Of a stretch of DNA of 64,000 bases, positions 18,325-27,436 are shown piece by piece. This DNA is from Clostridiaceae bacterium (lineage in GTDB: Bacteria; Bacillota; Clostridia; Peptostreptococcales; Tindalliaceae). A program made the position numbers and the translations under genes. The stretch is taken from positions 1 to 64,000 of the forward strand of contig JAGXHW010000036.1 in the NCBI GenBank assembly GCA_024635995.1. Direction: 5' to 3'. The notes below the pieces were generated by a model that did no database searches, was not told where the DNA came from, and was given only the letters and a program-made list of their open reading frames with translations. The first letter of the stretch is position 1. Every line of letters starts with the position of its first letter.

Positions 18325-19308
18325 CTAGGTTAGAAATTGGATGGTTTCCAGCGCTTTCATCACGATTCGCTCAGTGGACGGTAAATAATGTTGTTCACCC
18401 CGGGGAAGGGGTATGATGGTGCTGAACCCGGTGACCCGCGCCGGTGGTGCTTCCAGGTACAGAAATGCTTTTTCAGTCAGCATGGTCACCAGCTCGGAAC
18501 CTGTGCCAAAGCTGCGGGGTTCTTCGTGAACAATGACCACTCGTCCGGTTTTCTTGACGGATTTGACAAGGGTTTCGCTGTCATAGGGTGAGATGGTGCG
18601 CAGGTCAATGACCTCCGGCGAAAGGCCTTTTTCCGAAAGGACAGCCGCCGCTTTTCTGGTTTCCTGCATCATGGCGCCCCAGGCAATAAGGGTGATGTCG
18701 GTGCCTTCCTGTTCCACCTTGGCTTTTCCAATGGGAATCTGATAATCATCTTCAGGCACTTCCTGTTTAAAGGCCCGGTAGATGCGTTTGGGTTCCATAA
18801 AGATCACCGGGTCAGGAGAGCGGATGGCGGACGATAACAACCCTTTGGCGTCATAGGGAGTGGAAGGGATGACCACTTTGATGCCGGGAATATGGGCAAA
18901 AAGAGCTTCCATACTTTCGGAGTGGTGTTCCAGTGCCCGAATACCGCCTCCATAGGGGAAGCGGATGACCATGGGCAGTGTGTAACGGCCACGGCTGCGG
19001 TTACGCATCCTGGCAACATGGCTGATAATTTGGTTAAAGGCAGGGTAGACAAAACCACCGAATTGCATCTCCACAACGGGGATCATGCCATTGATGGCCA
19101 TGCCAACGGCCGTGCCCACAATGGCGGATTCTGCCAGAGGGGTGTCCATGGAGCGGTGTTCGCCAAATTCCTGCTGAAGCCCTTCCGTTGCCCGGAAGAC
19201 GCCTCCTTCATAGCCCACGTCTTCGCCATAGACCACCACCCGTTCATCACGGCGCATTTCCTGACGAAGTGCCAGGTTTACTGCTTTAAGCAGGTTTAGT
19301 TCCGGCAT
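18325..19308 (-). CDS. pdhB: Pyruvate dehydrogenase E1 component, beta subunit
   Basis: A 327-residue transketolase-like subunit that forms the alpha2beta2 thiamine diphosphate-dependent E1 with the upstream gene product. Family segments VVVYGEDVGYEGGVFRAT, DTPLAESAIVGTAVGMA, RFPYGGGIRALEHHSES and PSTPYDAKGLL are intact. Its ATG overlaps the E1alpha stop in TAATG, so translation is coupled, as expected for stoichiometric subunits. Confidence 0.95.
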   Translation of the reverse strand: MPELNLLKAVNLALRQEMRRDERVVVYGEDVGYEGGVFRATEGLQQEFGEHRSMDTPLAESAIVGTAVGMAINGMIPVVEMQFGGFVYPAFNQIISHVARMRNRSRGRYTLPMVIRFPYGGGIRALEHHSESMEALFAHIPGIKVVIPSTPYDAKGLLSSAIRSPDPVIFMEPKRIYRAFKQEVPEDDYQIPIGKAKVEQEGTDITLIAWGAMMQETRKAAAVLSEKGLSPEVIDLRTISPYDSETLVKSVKKTGRVVIVHEEPRSFGTGSELVTMLTEKAFLYLEAPPARVTGFSTIIPLPRGEQHYLPSTERIVMKALETIQFLT

Positions 19309-20402
19309 TATTGTTGCCCCCTTTCCTTCCAGGCCAGGTAGTTTTTGTAATCATCGAGTTCCTCCTGAAGCTGAGGCGTCATTTTGCTGTACATGTTTTC
19401 GAAAATTTCTTCCGGCTTCATATCGGAATTCTGCTCCACCTGTTTAAACACCTGATCGACTTCTGCAATGTATTCTTTTCGCCAGGTTTCAATTTCTTCC
19501 TCTGACACAAGCTTTTTATTTAGGCAGTACTTGGTCAGTCGGGCGATGGGGTCTTTTCCTTTCCAGCTGTCCAGTTCCTCATCAGAGCGGTACCGTTTTG
19601 GGTCATCACTGGTGGTGTGAGCTCCCATACGGTAGGTGTACGCTTCTATGAGTGAGGGGCCGCCGCCAGTACGAGCGCGTTCGGCGGCTTCCATGGATGC
19701 GGCGTACATGGCGAAAACATCATTGCCATCCACTTGAATGCCCGGCATGCCGTATGCCACGGATTTTTGTGCCAAAGTGTGTGCCCTTGTCTGCTTGGAG
19801 CGGGGCATGGAAATGGCAAACTGATTGTTTTGGCAGATGAATAGCACCGGTGTTTGGTAGGCGGCAGCCCAGTTCATGGCTTCACTAAAATCGCCCTGGG
19901 AAGTGGCGCCGTCTCCGAAATAGGTTATGGTGATTTCGGTAGTTCCTTTCAGTTTCGATGCCCATGCAATGCCCACTGCGTGTAACAACTGGCTGGCGAT
20001 GGGTACTGATACTGGTAGGATTTTAAGGTCCTCTGCCATGTGGCTGCCCCGTTCGTTACCGTACCAATAGGTAAACATTTTATCCAGGGGCATGCCCCGC
20101 CACAGCATCGCGCCCAGTTCACGGTAGGCAGGCACCATCCAGTCTTCTTTTTCCAAAACCGAAATGCTGCCGATGGTGGCAGCTTCCTGGCCTATGTTTG
20201 GTGCATAAGTCAGCATTCTTCCCTGTCGCTGGTACATAACCAGTTTCAGGTCAATCTCCCGGGCTTGCAACATGGTGCGCAGCATTCTGATGATGGTTTT
20301 TTCATCCAGGTTCGGCATTAAATCAGGGTTAACAATGTTGCCGGTTTCATCCATGACCTGAAAGCGTTTTTCTTCCAAAGGGTTATAATTTTCAAAAATC
20401 AA
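19308..20402 (-). CDS. pdhA: Pyruvate dehydrogenase E1 component, alpha subunit
   Basis: A 364-residue thiamine diphosphate enzyme with the cofactor motif GDGATSQGDFSEAMNWA...NN and the phosphorylation-loop-type YRMGAHTTSDD. The N-terminus (FQVMDETGN, MLTYAPNIGQEA, VPAYRELG) aligns with Gram-positive PdhA. I place the start at TTG 20402: GGAGGTG lies 7 nt upstream, and the product begins (M)IFENYNPLEEKRFQ. The longer ATG-initiated frame from 20498 encodes an atypical hydrophobic leader. It is the first gene of the operon. Branched-chain or acetoin E1alpha is less likely on sequence character. Confidence 0.93.
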   Translation of the reverse strand: MIFENYNPLEEKRFQVMDETGNIVNPDLMPNLDEKTIIRMLRTMLQAREIDLKLVMYQRQGRMLTYAPNIGQEAATIGSISVLEKEDWMVPAYRELGAMLWRGMPLDKMFTYWYGNERGSHMAEDLKILPVSVPIASQLLHAVGIAWASKLKGTTEITITYFGDGATSQGDFSEAMNWAAAYQTPVLFICQNNQFAISMPRSKQTRAHTLAQKSVAYGMPGIQVDGNDVFAMYAASMEAAERARTGGGPSLIEAYTYRMGAHTTSDDPKRYRSDEELDSWKGKDPIARLTKYCLNKKLVSEEEIETWRKEYIAEVDQVFKQVEQNSDMKPEEIFENMYSKMTPQLQEELDDYKNYLAWKERGQQ

Positions 20403-20501
20403 TTTAATCCACCTCCTTCTTCTTAAGATACCTAAAGTGGGGTATGCAGTAACATAAAAATACATAAACAAATGAAATTTATAGAAGAAAAGATACATCC
20501 T

Positions 20502-20528
20502 GTTTGCAGGAATGAGTCAGATGGGTAT
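20502..20528 (+). promoter_or_regulatory. Sigma-B-like promoter upstream of otsAB
   Basis: GTTTGC (20502-20507) and GGGTAT (20523-20528) are 15 bp apart, close to the sigma-B pattern GTTTAA-N12-15-GGGTAT. They lie ~70 bp upstream of the trehalose gene. Trehalose synthesis is a common general-stress target, so the fit is biologically sensible. Whether the genome encodes such a sigma factor is unknown. Confidence 0.4.
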
Positions 20529-20600
20529 GACATGGATAGAATTTAAGTGAACGGTAAAGATCCAGGTATAGAAAGAGCTACGTATGGAGGAGATGGTTTT

Positions 20601-22811
20601 GTGAGTAAGCTGATTATTGTTTCTAATCGACTGCCTGTGACAGTTGATAAACAGGAGGAGGATTTCGTATATCAAAAAAGTCTGGGTGGACTGGCGACCG
20701 GGTTGAAATCTTATCACGAAAAAGCGGATAGTCTGTGGATTGGCTGGCCAGGCATTGTTGACAACGATCTGAAAGAACAGGATAAAGAAAATATTCGAGA
20801 AAAATTGGAATCGGAATATGGCTGTCTGCCGGTGTATTTTAGTGCAGAAGAGAAGGAAAATTATTATGATGGTTTTTGCAACAACACACTCTGGCCTTTG
20901 TTCCATTATTTTGCCAACAAAGTGGAGTTCAATACAAACACCTGGGAAGCCTACAAACAGGTAAATGAGAAATTTTTCAATATGGTGGATGAGGTAATGG
21001 AAGAAAATGATCAGGTATGGGTCCATGATTATCAGCTGATGCTACTGCCAAGGTTGATCAGGGAAAAATACCCCCAGGCGCGCATTGGTTTTTTCCTTCA
21101 TATTCCTTTTCCTTCCAATGAGCTTTTTCGGTTGATGATCTGGCGTGAGGAAATATTGGAAGGCGTACTGGGGTCAGACCTGGTTGGATTTCATACCTTC
21201 GACTATGTGAGGCATTTTCTCAGCAGCACACGCCGGCTGCTGGGGTTGGACAATCATTTAAACACGTTGCATTATGGGGAACGGAACATCAGAGTGGATG
21301 CTTTTCCCATGGGCATTGATTATGAAAAGTTTAATCGGGAATATACTGACACGGAATACCTGGAAGAGATGAAGGTGATCCGGGACAGTAAAGGAGAGAT
21401 GAAACTGATTTTGTCTGTTGACCGGTTGGATTATACCAAGGGAATTCCTGACCGGCTAAAAGCATTTGATGCTTTTTTGCAGTTGTACCCTGAATACGTG
21501 GGGAAAGTGAGGTTTATTCTGATTGTAGCCCCTTCCAGGGAAAAGGTGGATTCCTATGAAAAACTGAAACGTGATATTGAGGAACTGGTGGGAAACATCA
21601 ATGGAAAATACAGCACTGTCAATTGGGTGCCTGTCTGGTTTTATTTTAAACCCTTCAGCCAGAAAAGCCTCATTGCTTTCTACCGCAATGCGGATGTGTT
21701 GCTGGTTACCCCGTTGAGAGATGGGATGAACCTGGTAGCGAAAGAATACGCAGCTTCCCGGAGAGACCATGAAGGAATGATTGTCATTAGTGAAACGGCG
21801 GGAGCCGCCAGTGAATTGGGAGAATCGATCCGGGTCAACCCGCGTGATATGGCAGCCATTGCCCGAGGGCTTTACAAGGCTTTGGAAATACCCAGGGAAG
21901 AAAAGCACGTTATCAACCAGATCATTCACCAACGTCTCAGGCGTTACAGTGTGGATATCTGGGCATCAGACTTTTTAACCAGTCTGCAAAACCTTGAAAA
22001 CACACCTGCCTTTAAAAAAGGTGTCGTTAACATTGACCAGCATGAGGAAACGTTAATCAATGAATACCAGCAGGCAAATAAAAGCATGATCTTACTGGAT
22101 TATGACGGTACTCTCGTTGGATTTACTTCCATACCTGATCAGGCAAAGCCAGATCCCTCGCTGAAAAAGTTATTGTCTGATCTTGGAAATGAATCTCAAA
22201 ACACCCTGGCCATTGTCTCAGGGCGTGACCGACAAACCCTGGAAAAATGGTTGGGAGACCTACCTTTGCACTTAGTGGCTTCTCACGGACTGTGGGTTAA
22301 AAAACAAGGCAATGACTGGAAAATGACCATGGTGTTGGAGGACCAGTGGAAACCGGCAGTGAACGAGGTGCTACAGCTTTACAGTGACCGCATGGCTGGT
22401 TCTTTTATTGAAGAAAAAGACTATTCCGTCGCCCTGCATTACCGTAAGTGCGACCCGGACCTGGTGGGCGGCAAACTGAGCGAGATCAAGGACGCGCTGC
22501 TGACCATGGTGCAGTCCATGAGCCTGGGGGTTCTGGAAGGCAACAAAGTACTTGAAGTAAAGGATGTGCGTGTGAATAAGGGAATGGCTGTGACAAACCT
22601 GATGAAAGAAGGTTCTTATGATTTCATCCTGGCGGCAGGTGATGATACAACCGATGAAGATTTATTTGCGGCACTCCCCTCAGAGGCGCATACCATTAAA
22701 GTGGGATTCGGCAATACCCGTGCCGCATACTATGTAAACGACTGGAAGGCCATGCGGTCGTTGTTGCGAAAATTGGAAGGGTCTAATGGCGATGCGGGTG
22801 ATGACAAGTAG
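20601..22811 (+). CDS. otsAB: Bifunctional trehalose-6-phosphate synthase/phosphatase
   Basis: A 736-residue fusion. Residues 1-~480 form a GT20 trehalose-6-phosphate synthase ([55 protein letters not shown]). Residues ~490-736 form an OtsB HAD phosphatase with nucleophile motif DYDGT (500-504) and [12 protein letters not shown]. Together they make trehalose from UDP-glucose and glucose-6-P, an osmo- and stress protectant. I choose the GTG at 20601 because GGAGGAGA lies 7-10 nt upstream. The longer frame from GTG 20547 would start before that site. It is transcribed divergently from the pdh operon. Confidence 0.94.
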   Translation: MSKLIIVSNRLPVTVDKQEEDFVYQKSLGGLATGLKSYHEKADSLWIGWPGIVDNDLKEQDKENIREKLESEYGCLPVYFSAEEKENYYDGFCNNTLWPLFHYFANKVEFNTNTWEAYKQVNEKFFNMVDEVMEENDQVWVHDYQLMLLPRLIREKYPQARIGFFLHIPFPSNELFRLMIWREEILEGVLGSDLVGFHTFDYVRHFLSSTRRLLGLDNHLNTLHYGERNIRVDAFPMGIDYEKFNREYTDTEYLEEMKVIRDSKGEMKLILSVDRLDYTKGIPDRLKAFDAFLQLYPEYVGKVRFILIVAPSREKVDSYEKLKRDIEELVGNINGKYSTVNWVPVWFYFKPFSQKSLIAFYRNADVLLVTPLRDGMNLVAKEYAASRRDHEGMIVISETAGAASELGESIRVNPRDMAAIARGLYKALEIPREEKHVINQIIHQRLRRYSVDIWASDFLTSLQNLENTPAFKKGVVNIDQHEETLINEYQQANKSMILLDYDGTLVGFTSIPDQAKPDPSLKKLLSDLGNESQNTLAIVSGRDRQTLEKWLGDLPLHLVASHGLWVKKQGNDWKMTMVLEDQWKPAVNEVLQLYSDRMAGSFIEEKDYSVALHYRKCDPDLVGGKLSEIKDALLTMVQSMSLGVLEGNKVLEVKDVRVNKGMAVTNLMKEGSYDFILAAGDDTTDEDLFAALPSEAHTIKVGFGNTRAAYYVNDWKAMRSLLRKLEGSNGDAGDDK

Positions 22812-22952
22812 CAGTTTCTATGTTCCATCAAGTATCAAAGATTTAACTTCTTCTTCTTTCTTAGTGTAATGAAAACTGTTTGTTAGTACCTAAACAAAAA
22901 TTTTCCATATGCAAAACTATTATTGAATTCTGAAGGAAGGTTGTATAAAATT

Positions 22953-23342
22953 ATGTTGTATACGTACCAGCTTCAAACAAAAAAGGAACATTTTCATGAC
23001 ATTACCAAGCAGGTGCAGGACGCTGTAAAGGAAAGTGGAGTAGAAGAGGGTACCTGCTTGGTGTTTTGCCCCCATACCACCGCCGCCATCACTATTAATG
23101 AAAACGCGGACCCGGATGTGGTGTCAGATTTATTGGTGGGTATTGAGAAAGCGTTTCCTGACAGGCGTGAATTCAGACATTTTGAAGGAAACTCTGCAGC
23201 GCATCTGAAAGCCAGCTGTGTGGGAGCCAGTGAAACGCTGGTGATCAGCCAGGAAAAGCTTTTACTGGGAACCTGGCAGGGCATTTATTTTTGTGAATTT
23301 GACGGCCCCCGCAACAGGACTTTTTATGTTAAGATAACATAG
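22953..23342 (+). CDS. YjbQ family protein (UPF0047)
   Basis: A 129-residue small cytosolic enzyme of the YjbQ/UPF0047 family, described elsewhere as having secondary thiamine-phosphate synthase activity. Conserved HTTAAITINENADPDV supplies His/Glu ligands. EGNSAAHLKAS, then LLLGTWQGIYFCEFDGPR are the other signature blocks. The ATG at 22953 follows GAAGGAAGG; a TTG-initiated longer frame from 22923 contains that site. It appears to be a single gene. Confidence 0.9.
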   Translation: MLYTYQLQTKKEHFHDITKQVQDAVKESGVEEGTCLVFCPHTTAAITINENADPDVVSDLLVGIEKAFPDRREFRHFEGNSAAHLKASCVGASETLVISQEKLLLGTWQGIYFCEFDGPRNRTFYVKIT

Positions 23343-23451
23343 CAACAGGAAGATCCTTCAGCTAATTTTGCTGTTGGGAAATTGATACAAACCAATTTAA
23401 ATAGGACGTAGGTCCCTCGACAGAACGCTTATGTACGTGGTATGCTTACAT

Positions 23452-23592
23452 TCATCCGATAATGGCAAACCAGATGAAAATCTGGGACGCAAAGCTACAG
23501 GGCCTTCTTTCACATTGAAGTGGCAGCCAGCTACCGAAGATTACATGTGGGTTATGGTCTTCTGCCTGATCGGTGGGAGGCTTTTTTTGTTT
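23452..23592 (+). ncRNA. c-di-GMP-I (GEMM-I) riboswitch with overlapping terminator
   Basis: The leader of the next gene holds the GEMM-I core. It shows GGCAAACC (23464-23471), a P2 stem CCAGAT/ATCTGG closed by a GAAA tetraloop, then GGGACGCAAAGC, and a P3 stem whose 3' side is GGCAGCCAGCTACCGAA. The base aligned to G20 of the V. cholerae Vc2 aptamer is G, which fits c-di-GMP rather than 3',3'-cGAMP. The 3' strand AGCCAGCTACCG (23525-23536) can also pair with CGGTGGGAGGCT (23571-23582), directly followed by seven T, with GAAGA/TCTTC extending the helix. Aptamer folding and this terminator therefore exclude each other, which predicts an ON switch. Confidence 0.88.
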
Positions 23593-23642
23593 CAAAATCT
23601 TCTCATGTCATTCGGATGAATCAATCATAGAGGAGGAATAAG

Positions 23643-24386
23643 ATGAAACGTAAAAAGAATTATGCAGTGGTAACAGTGGTACTATTATTGGTTATGATGT
23701 TGAGCATTACAGGATTTGCAGAAGACCTTACTGTAGAAGTTATTGATGGCACAGAAGAAGTGACAGAAGAAATCACTGAGGAAGGCGTGACTGCAACCAT
23801 CGTCGTGGATGGTGAAGAGGAAATTGTATTAACGGTTGACGCTGAGGGAAAGATTATCTCTGCCGACTATGCGAAAGACCTGAATGAAGAGGAAGACACA
23901 GAGGAAGATAATCCGCTGGCTGACCTGGTGGACAAAACCTTGTTAGAGGGCCTTGAGGCTCTCAATGACACTGAAGAATCAATGGCTTATTCAGTTACCA
24001 TTTATTCAGATGACAATGAACTGATTGATTGGCTGGAACAATTGCTGGAAGAGAAATTTGGTGAATGGATTGAAATTGATTCCATTAAATTGGTCGATTT
24101 AGACAACCCCAATGCGTTGCGTTTTATGATGGCTCAGGAATTGGGCATCACACCTGGCAAAATGAATTTGCTGGAAAAATTGGGTAAAGGCTATGGAGAA
24201 GATGCACTGATTTACTACGCAGCATGGGCTGAGAAATCGGTTAAAGAAATAATGGCTGCTGTTAAGGAAGAGCGAAAAGGAAGCGAAGAAGTTACCGCTT
24301 CAATCACAGAAGAAACACAGACCGAAAACAGCAACAAGCCTGTGAAAGCCCCCAAAACCAATAATGGCAAGGGTAATAAGAAATAA
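23643..24386 (+). CDS. Secreted acidic protein under c-di-GMP riboswitch control
   Basis: A 247-residue exported protein I cannot place in a named family. Residues 1-24 are a signal peptide (KRKK start, hydrophobic core, TGFA-ED). The mature part is very acidic, with Glu/Asp runs (~35-95) and repeated TEE units. It ends in a Lys/Asn-rich basic tail. A segment near 180-220 (ELGITPGKMNLLEKLG...WAEKSVKEIMAAVKEE) resembles, from memory, a C-terminal motif in clostridial RsgI-like anti-sigma proteins, but no anti-sigma domain is seen. A strong AGAGGAGG site precedes the ATG. Control by c-di-GMP suggests a surface or biofilm role. Confidence 0.85.
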   Translation: MKRKKNYAVVTVVLLLVMMLSITGFAEDLTVEVIDGTEEVTEEITEEGVTATIVVDGEEEIVLTVDAEGKIISADYAKDLNEEEDTEEDNPLADLVDKTLLEGLEALNDTEESMAYSVTIYSDDNELIDWLEQLLEEKFGEWIEIDSIKLVDLDNPNALRFMMAQELGITPGKMNLLEKLGKGYGEDALIYYAAWAEKSVKEIMAAVKEERKGSEEVTASITEETQTENSNKPVKAPKTNNGKGNKK

Positions 24387-24408
24387 AATGATATAAATCT
24401 TGTAATGT

Positions 24409-24449
24409 AAGAGCCTATCATGGAATTGATGATGATAGGCTCTTTTTTT
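24409..24449 (+). terminator. Intrinsic terminator after the riboswitch-controlled gene
   Basis: AGAGCCTATCAT and ATGATAGGCTCT flank a short loop and are followed by seven T. The rest of the 339-bp gap (24387-24725) is AT-rich with a possible TTGCAA-N16-TAAAAT promoter near 24605-24632 and shows no gene. Confidence 0.92.
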
Positions 24450-24725
24450 GTACTGTTGAATATTTTAAGTGTGTTATCCATAGCATAGGGTAATAACAAA
24501 ATGAAGCAAACTGTGTTGAATTATTAGCAGGTACTATATAATTACAAATGTTTGGGAATGTGCTTCCTTATGATATTCCAGTGAAAAGTCTTTATTGAAG
24601 TGATTGCAATGTAAAGACTTCATGATAAAATGGTATTGTAGTGTTGATGAAGGGTATTTATACAACTTAATGACCTATTGCAGTGGATTAAGATAATTCT
24701 TCAACATAGGAGGATGAATATAATT

Positions 24726-25808
24726 ATGGTCTACCAGAATAAATATTTCAAATTAACAGTGTGGGCTTTGTTGATTGCCTTATTCCTTTACCTGCTTAGC
24801 CAACTAACCTTTATTCTCAATCCTATCGGTAAAATCGTAACAATTGTTTTATTGCCCATTATAATCGCCAGTCTTTTTTACTATTTACTTAGACCCGTGG
24901 TGAGGTATTTAGTTAGTAAGAAGGTAAATAAAACTGTTGCTTCTTTGGGCGTCTTGTTGGTGCTGGCCGGATTGATTGTGGTTTTGGTAATCTACGCTGG
25001 GGGTACCATTCAAGCAGAATTTAGCAGCTTTTATGATACACTTCTGGAATATGTGCAGCAGGCACAGGAAAAAGCAAATGAGTTGATGGAGCAAGATGAA
25101 TTCTGGATTTTTTCGATGGAAGACATGGAAACCCGTCTAACAAATTCAGCTGAAATGGTTTTTGGGGTATTGGGTGAGAATCTGTTTGGTTGGATTGGCA
25201 ATATTACTACCTTCACTACCATTTTAATTTTAATCCCGGTTGTTGTCTTCTTTTTGCTTAAAGATGAAAAACACTTTTATGATAAAACCATTGCACTCAT
25301 ATCTCCAGAGAATCAGATCAGAACGATTGCAATGTTAAAAGAGATGGACAATGCGTTGTCCATGTATTTCGTGGGACAATTGATTGTGGCTTTCGTTTTA
25401 GGTGTACTCACGTATGTGGGTTACCTGATTATTGGGTTGCCCAACGCCTTGTTCCTTGCCACATTTTCTATGTTTACGTCGATCATACCCTTTCTGGGAC
25501 CATTGCTTGGTATTTTACCAGCCATTTTTATTGGCTGGACAGTGGACATGTTCATGGTGGTGAAAGTCATCATTGTGCTTGCCGTTACGCAGCAGTTGGA
25601 AGGAAACGTGGTCAGACCGCAAATTATGGGCAATCGTTTGGAAATTCATCCAATAGTGATTATCTTTCTCGTCATCATCGCCATTACATTGTATGGTTTT
25701 ATAGGAGCATTTTTTGCCATACCGTTCTACGCCATCTTGAGGATTTTTGTTAGGAATATTCTGCGAAATAGAAAGCAGAAGGATAGCAGTTCTTCCGAAA
25801 TATCATAG
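24726..25808 (+). CDS. AI-2E family transporter (PerM/YdbI-like permease)
   Basis: A 360-residue polytopic membrane protein. Two hydrophobic helices at the N-terminus and a third after a short loop are followed by a soluble helical segment (~95-160). Further membrane helices carry the family blocks IIGLPNALFLATFSMFTSIIPFLGPLLGILPAIFIGW and EGNVVRPQIMGNRLEIHPI (shown as separate conserved regions). Members have been linked to autoinducer-2 export or Na+/H+ antiport; function here is unknown. The ATG at 24726 lies 12 nt after AGGAGG. An ATG at 24714 abuts that site. A terminator follows at 25825. Confidence 0.9.
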   Translation: MVYQNKYFKLTVWALLIALFLYLLSQLTFILNPIGKIVTIVLLPIIIASLFYYLLRPVVRYLVSKKVNKTVASLGVLLVLAGLIVVLVIYAGGTIQAEFSSFYDTLLEYVQQAQEKANELMEQDEFWIFSMEDMETRLTNSAEMVFGVLGENLFGWIGNITTFTTILILIPVVVFFLLKDEKHFYDKTIALISPENQIRTIAMLKEMDNALSMYFVGQLIVAFVLGVLTYVGYLIIGLPNALFLATFSMFTSIIPFLGPLLGILPAIFIGWTVDMFMVVKVIIVLAVTQQLEGNVVRPQIMGNRLEIHPIVIIFLVIIAITLYGFIGAFFAIPFYAILRIFVRNILRNRKQKDSSSSEIS

Positions 25809-25824
25809 GAGCTATCATTGACGT

Positions 25825-25862
25825 CTCCTCTTACAAAGGGTAAAGGGGAGGCTATTTTTTTA
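25825..25862 (+). terminator. Intrinsic terminator after the AI-2E transporter gene
   Basis: CTCCTCTTAC pairs with GTAAAGGGGAG (one wobble), and a run of T follows. Confidence 0.65.
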
Positions 25863-25884
25863 ACATAAATACGGAGGTTAAGTC

Positions 25885-27336
25885 ATGAAAAGAATGATGT
25901 TGCACCAGGGTTTGTTATGGATGGCAATGGTGTGCGTACTGACCATAGGCATGGTGCCAGTATGGGCAGCCACCAAAAATCTGTCGACAGAAGAGATTCA
26001 TTTTAATGCCATTGTGGTGGATACCCATAACGACACCATGATGAAAGTCATCGATGAGGTTTCCTGGCTACCACTCGTAGACCTTGGTGGAAGCATACCT
26101 GCTGACTTTCAACTGGATTTACAGAAAGCAGGTAAAGGTGGACTCGATGTGGCTTTTTATGCTGCTTACACCGACTACCGGGTTGATGCGCTCCATACTT
26201 CAGCCAGAACCAACAGCCGGTCACTGGCACTGATCAACGCCTTGTACTGGAATGTGGGTCAAAATGACAGCATGGTGTTGGCTAACACTCTCCGGGACAT
26301 TGAAATGGGAGTGGAAGAGGGTAAACATGTGTCAATAGCATCACTTGAAGGGATGTACCAGTTTGGTACCAGCAATGCCATCGAACTGCTTCTCCAATAT
26401 TATGACCTGGGAATCCGATCGGCGGGCATCGTCTGGAACAACCCCAACTCTTTAGGATCAGGTACAAATGTGGCTAACAACGTACCGGATGCCGGTTTGA
26501 CGGAGATTGGCAAAGAAGTGATCCGTGAGATGAACCAGATGGGCATCATTGTTGATGTGTCACATATGAATGAAGCTACCTATTTCGATACCATGGCCAT
26601 TGTACAAGCCCCGGTGATGGCTTCGCATTCCGGTGTGGATGGCGTGCGGCCACATGTGAGAAATCTTTCCGATGAACAACTGCTGGCATTAAAAGATAAC
26701 GGCGGCGTGACACAAATCAACTTTTGGAGTACCGCTGTGGCTAATATAGGCCAAGAGGCGAATATTGTAAGGTTGGCCGACCACGTTGATTATGTGGTGC
26801 AGCTTATTGGGGTTGGTCATGTGGGCCTGGGTTCCGATTTTGATGGTGCCCCCATGCCGGTGGATCTGCCGGATGCATCTTACCTGCCTAAACTGACTGA
26901 AGAGCTGGTGAACAGGGGTTACTCTCAGGAAGATCTGGGAAAAATTTTGGGTGGCAACGCCCTGCGAGTGTTAAAAGAGGTGGAATTTTTTGCAGAGAAG
27001 CCTGTTGAATCTATTGCAAGAGGTTTCGGATTCTCCATCATGTCTGACCTGGTGATGGGGCAAATGATCAGTGACACAAAACCCCTATTGACTGCAAGGG
27101 TGATTGGACATAGCGGTGGCTTTATTGAACCGGCAGATTTTAAAGTGATTGTTGATGGAGTCGTTTATGAATCGGATTTTGAAGCATCCTCTGGTGTTTT
27201 GTCCCTGCAGATGCCCACAGAGCTTCTGGGGCAGGGAGTAATTCCGGATAGCGGAAACTTCCATGTGGTGACCTTTGAAGGCAGTAATCGGTATGGGGCA
27301 TTTGACAGGAAAACGGTGATTTTCTATATACGTTAA
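25885..27336 (+). CDS. Secreted membrane-type dipeptidase (peptidase M19)
   Basis: A 483-residue exported zinc dipeptidase of the renal dipeptidase family. Residues 1-31 form a signal peptide (VPVWA-A). The metal-binding HxD is H48-x-D50 in VDTHNDTMM. Later blocks IVDVSHMNEATYFDTM, MASHSGVDGVRPHVRNLSD and VGLGSDFDGAPMP complete the M19 site. About 100 extra residues at the C-terminus (GHSGGFIEPADFKVIVDG... to VIFYIR) form an added domain of unknown role. It probably hydrolyses dipeptides outside the cell. A near-copy of its last ten codons survives as a fossil at 35700. Confidence 0.92.
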   Translation: MKRMMLHQGLLWMAMVCVLTIGMVPVWAATKNLSTEEIHFNAIVVDTHNDTMMKVIDEVSWLPLVDLGGSIPADFQLDLQKAGKGGLDVAFYAAYTDYRVDALHTSARTNSRSLALINALYWNVGQNDSMVLANTLRDIEMGVEEGKHVSIASLEGMYQFGTSNAIELLLQYYDLGIRSAGIVWNNPNSLGSGTNVANNVPDAGLTEIGKEVIREMNQMGIIVDVSHMNEATYFDTMAIVQAPVMASHSGVDGVRPHVRNLSDEQLLALKDNGGVTQINFWSTAVANIGQEANIVRLADHVDYVVQLIGVGHVGLGSDFDGAPMPVDLPDASYLPKLTEELVNRGYSQEDLGKILGGNALRVLKEVEFFAEKPVESIARGFGFSIMSDLVMGQMISDTKPLLTARVIGHSGGFIEPADFKVIVDGVVYESDFEASSGVLSLQMPTELLGQGVIPDSGNFHVVTFEGSNRYGAFDRKTVIFYIR

Positions 27337-27337
27337 A

Positions 27338-27373
27338 ACCGACCACTTCCTTATCAGAAGCGGTCGGTTTTTT
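27338..27373 (+). terminator. Intrinsic terminator after the dipeptidase gene
   Basis: ACCGACC-ACTTC pairs with AGAAG-CGGTCGGT, then six T. The stem begins two bases after the stop codon. Confidence 0.92.
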
Positions 27374-27436
27374 CAATTTATGTCTTTGGGTTTGAACAGA
27401 ATCTTCTTTTTTTCGGTTGGTATATGGTCAACTTCC

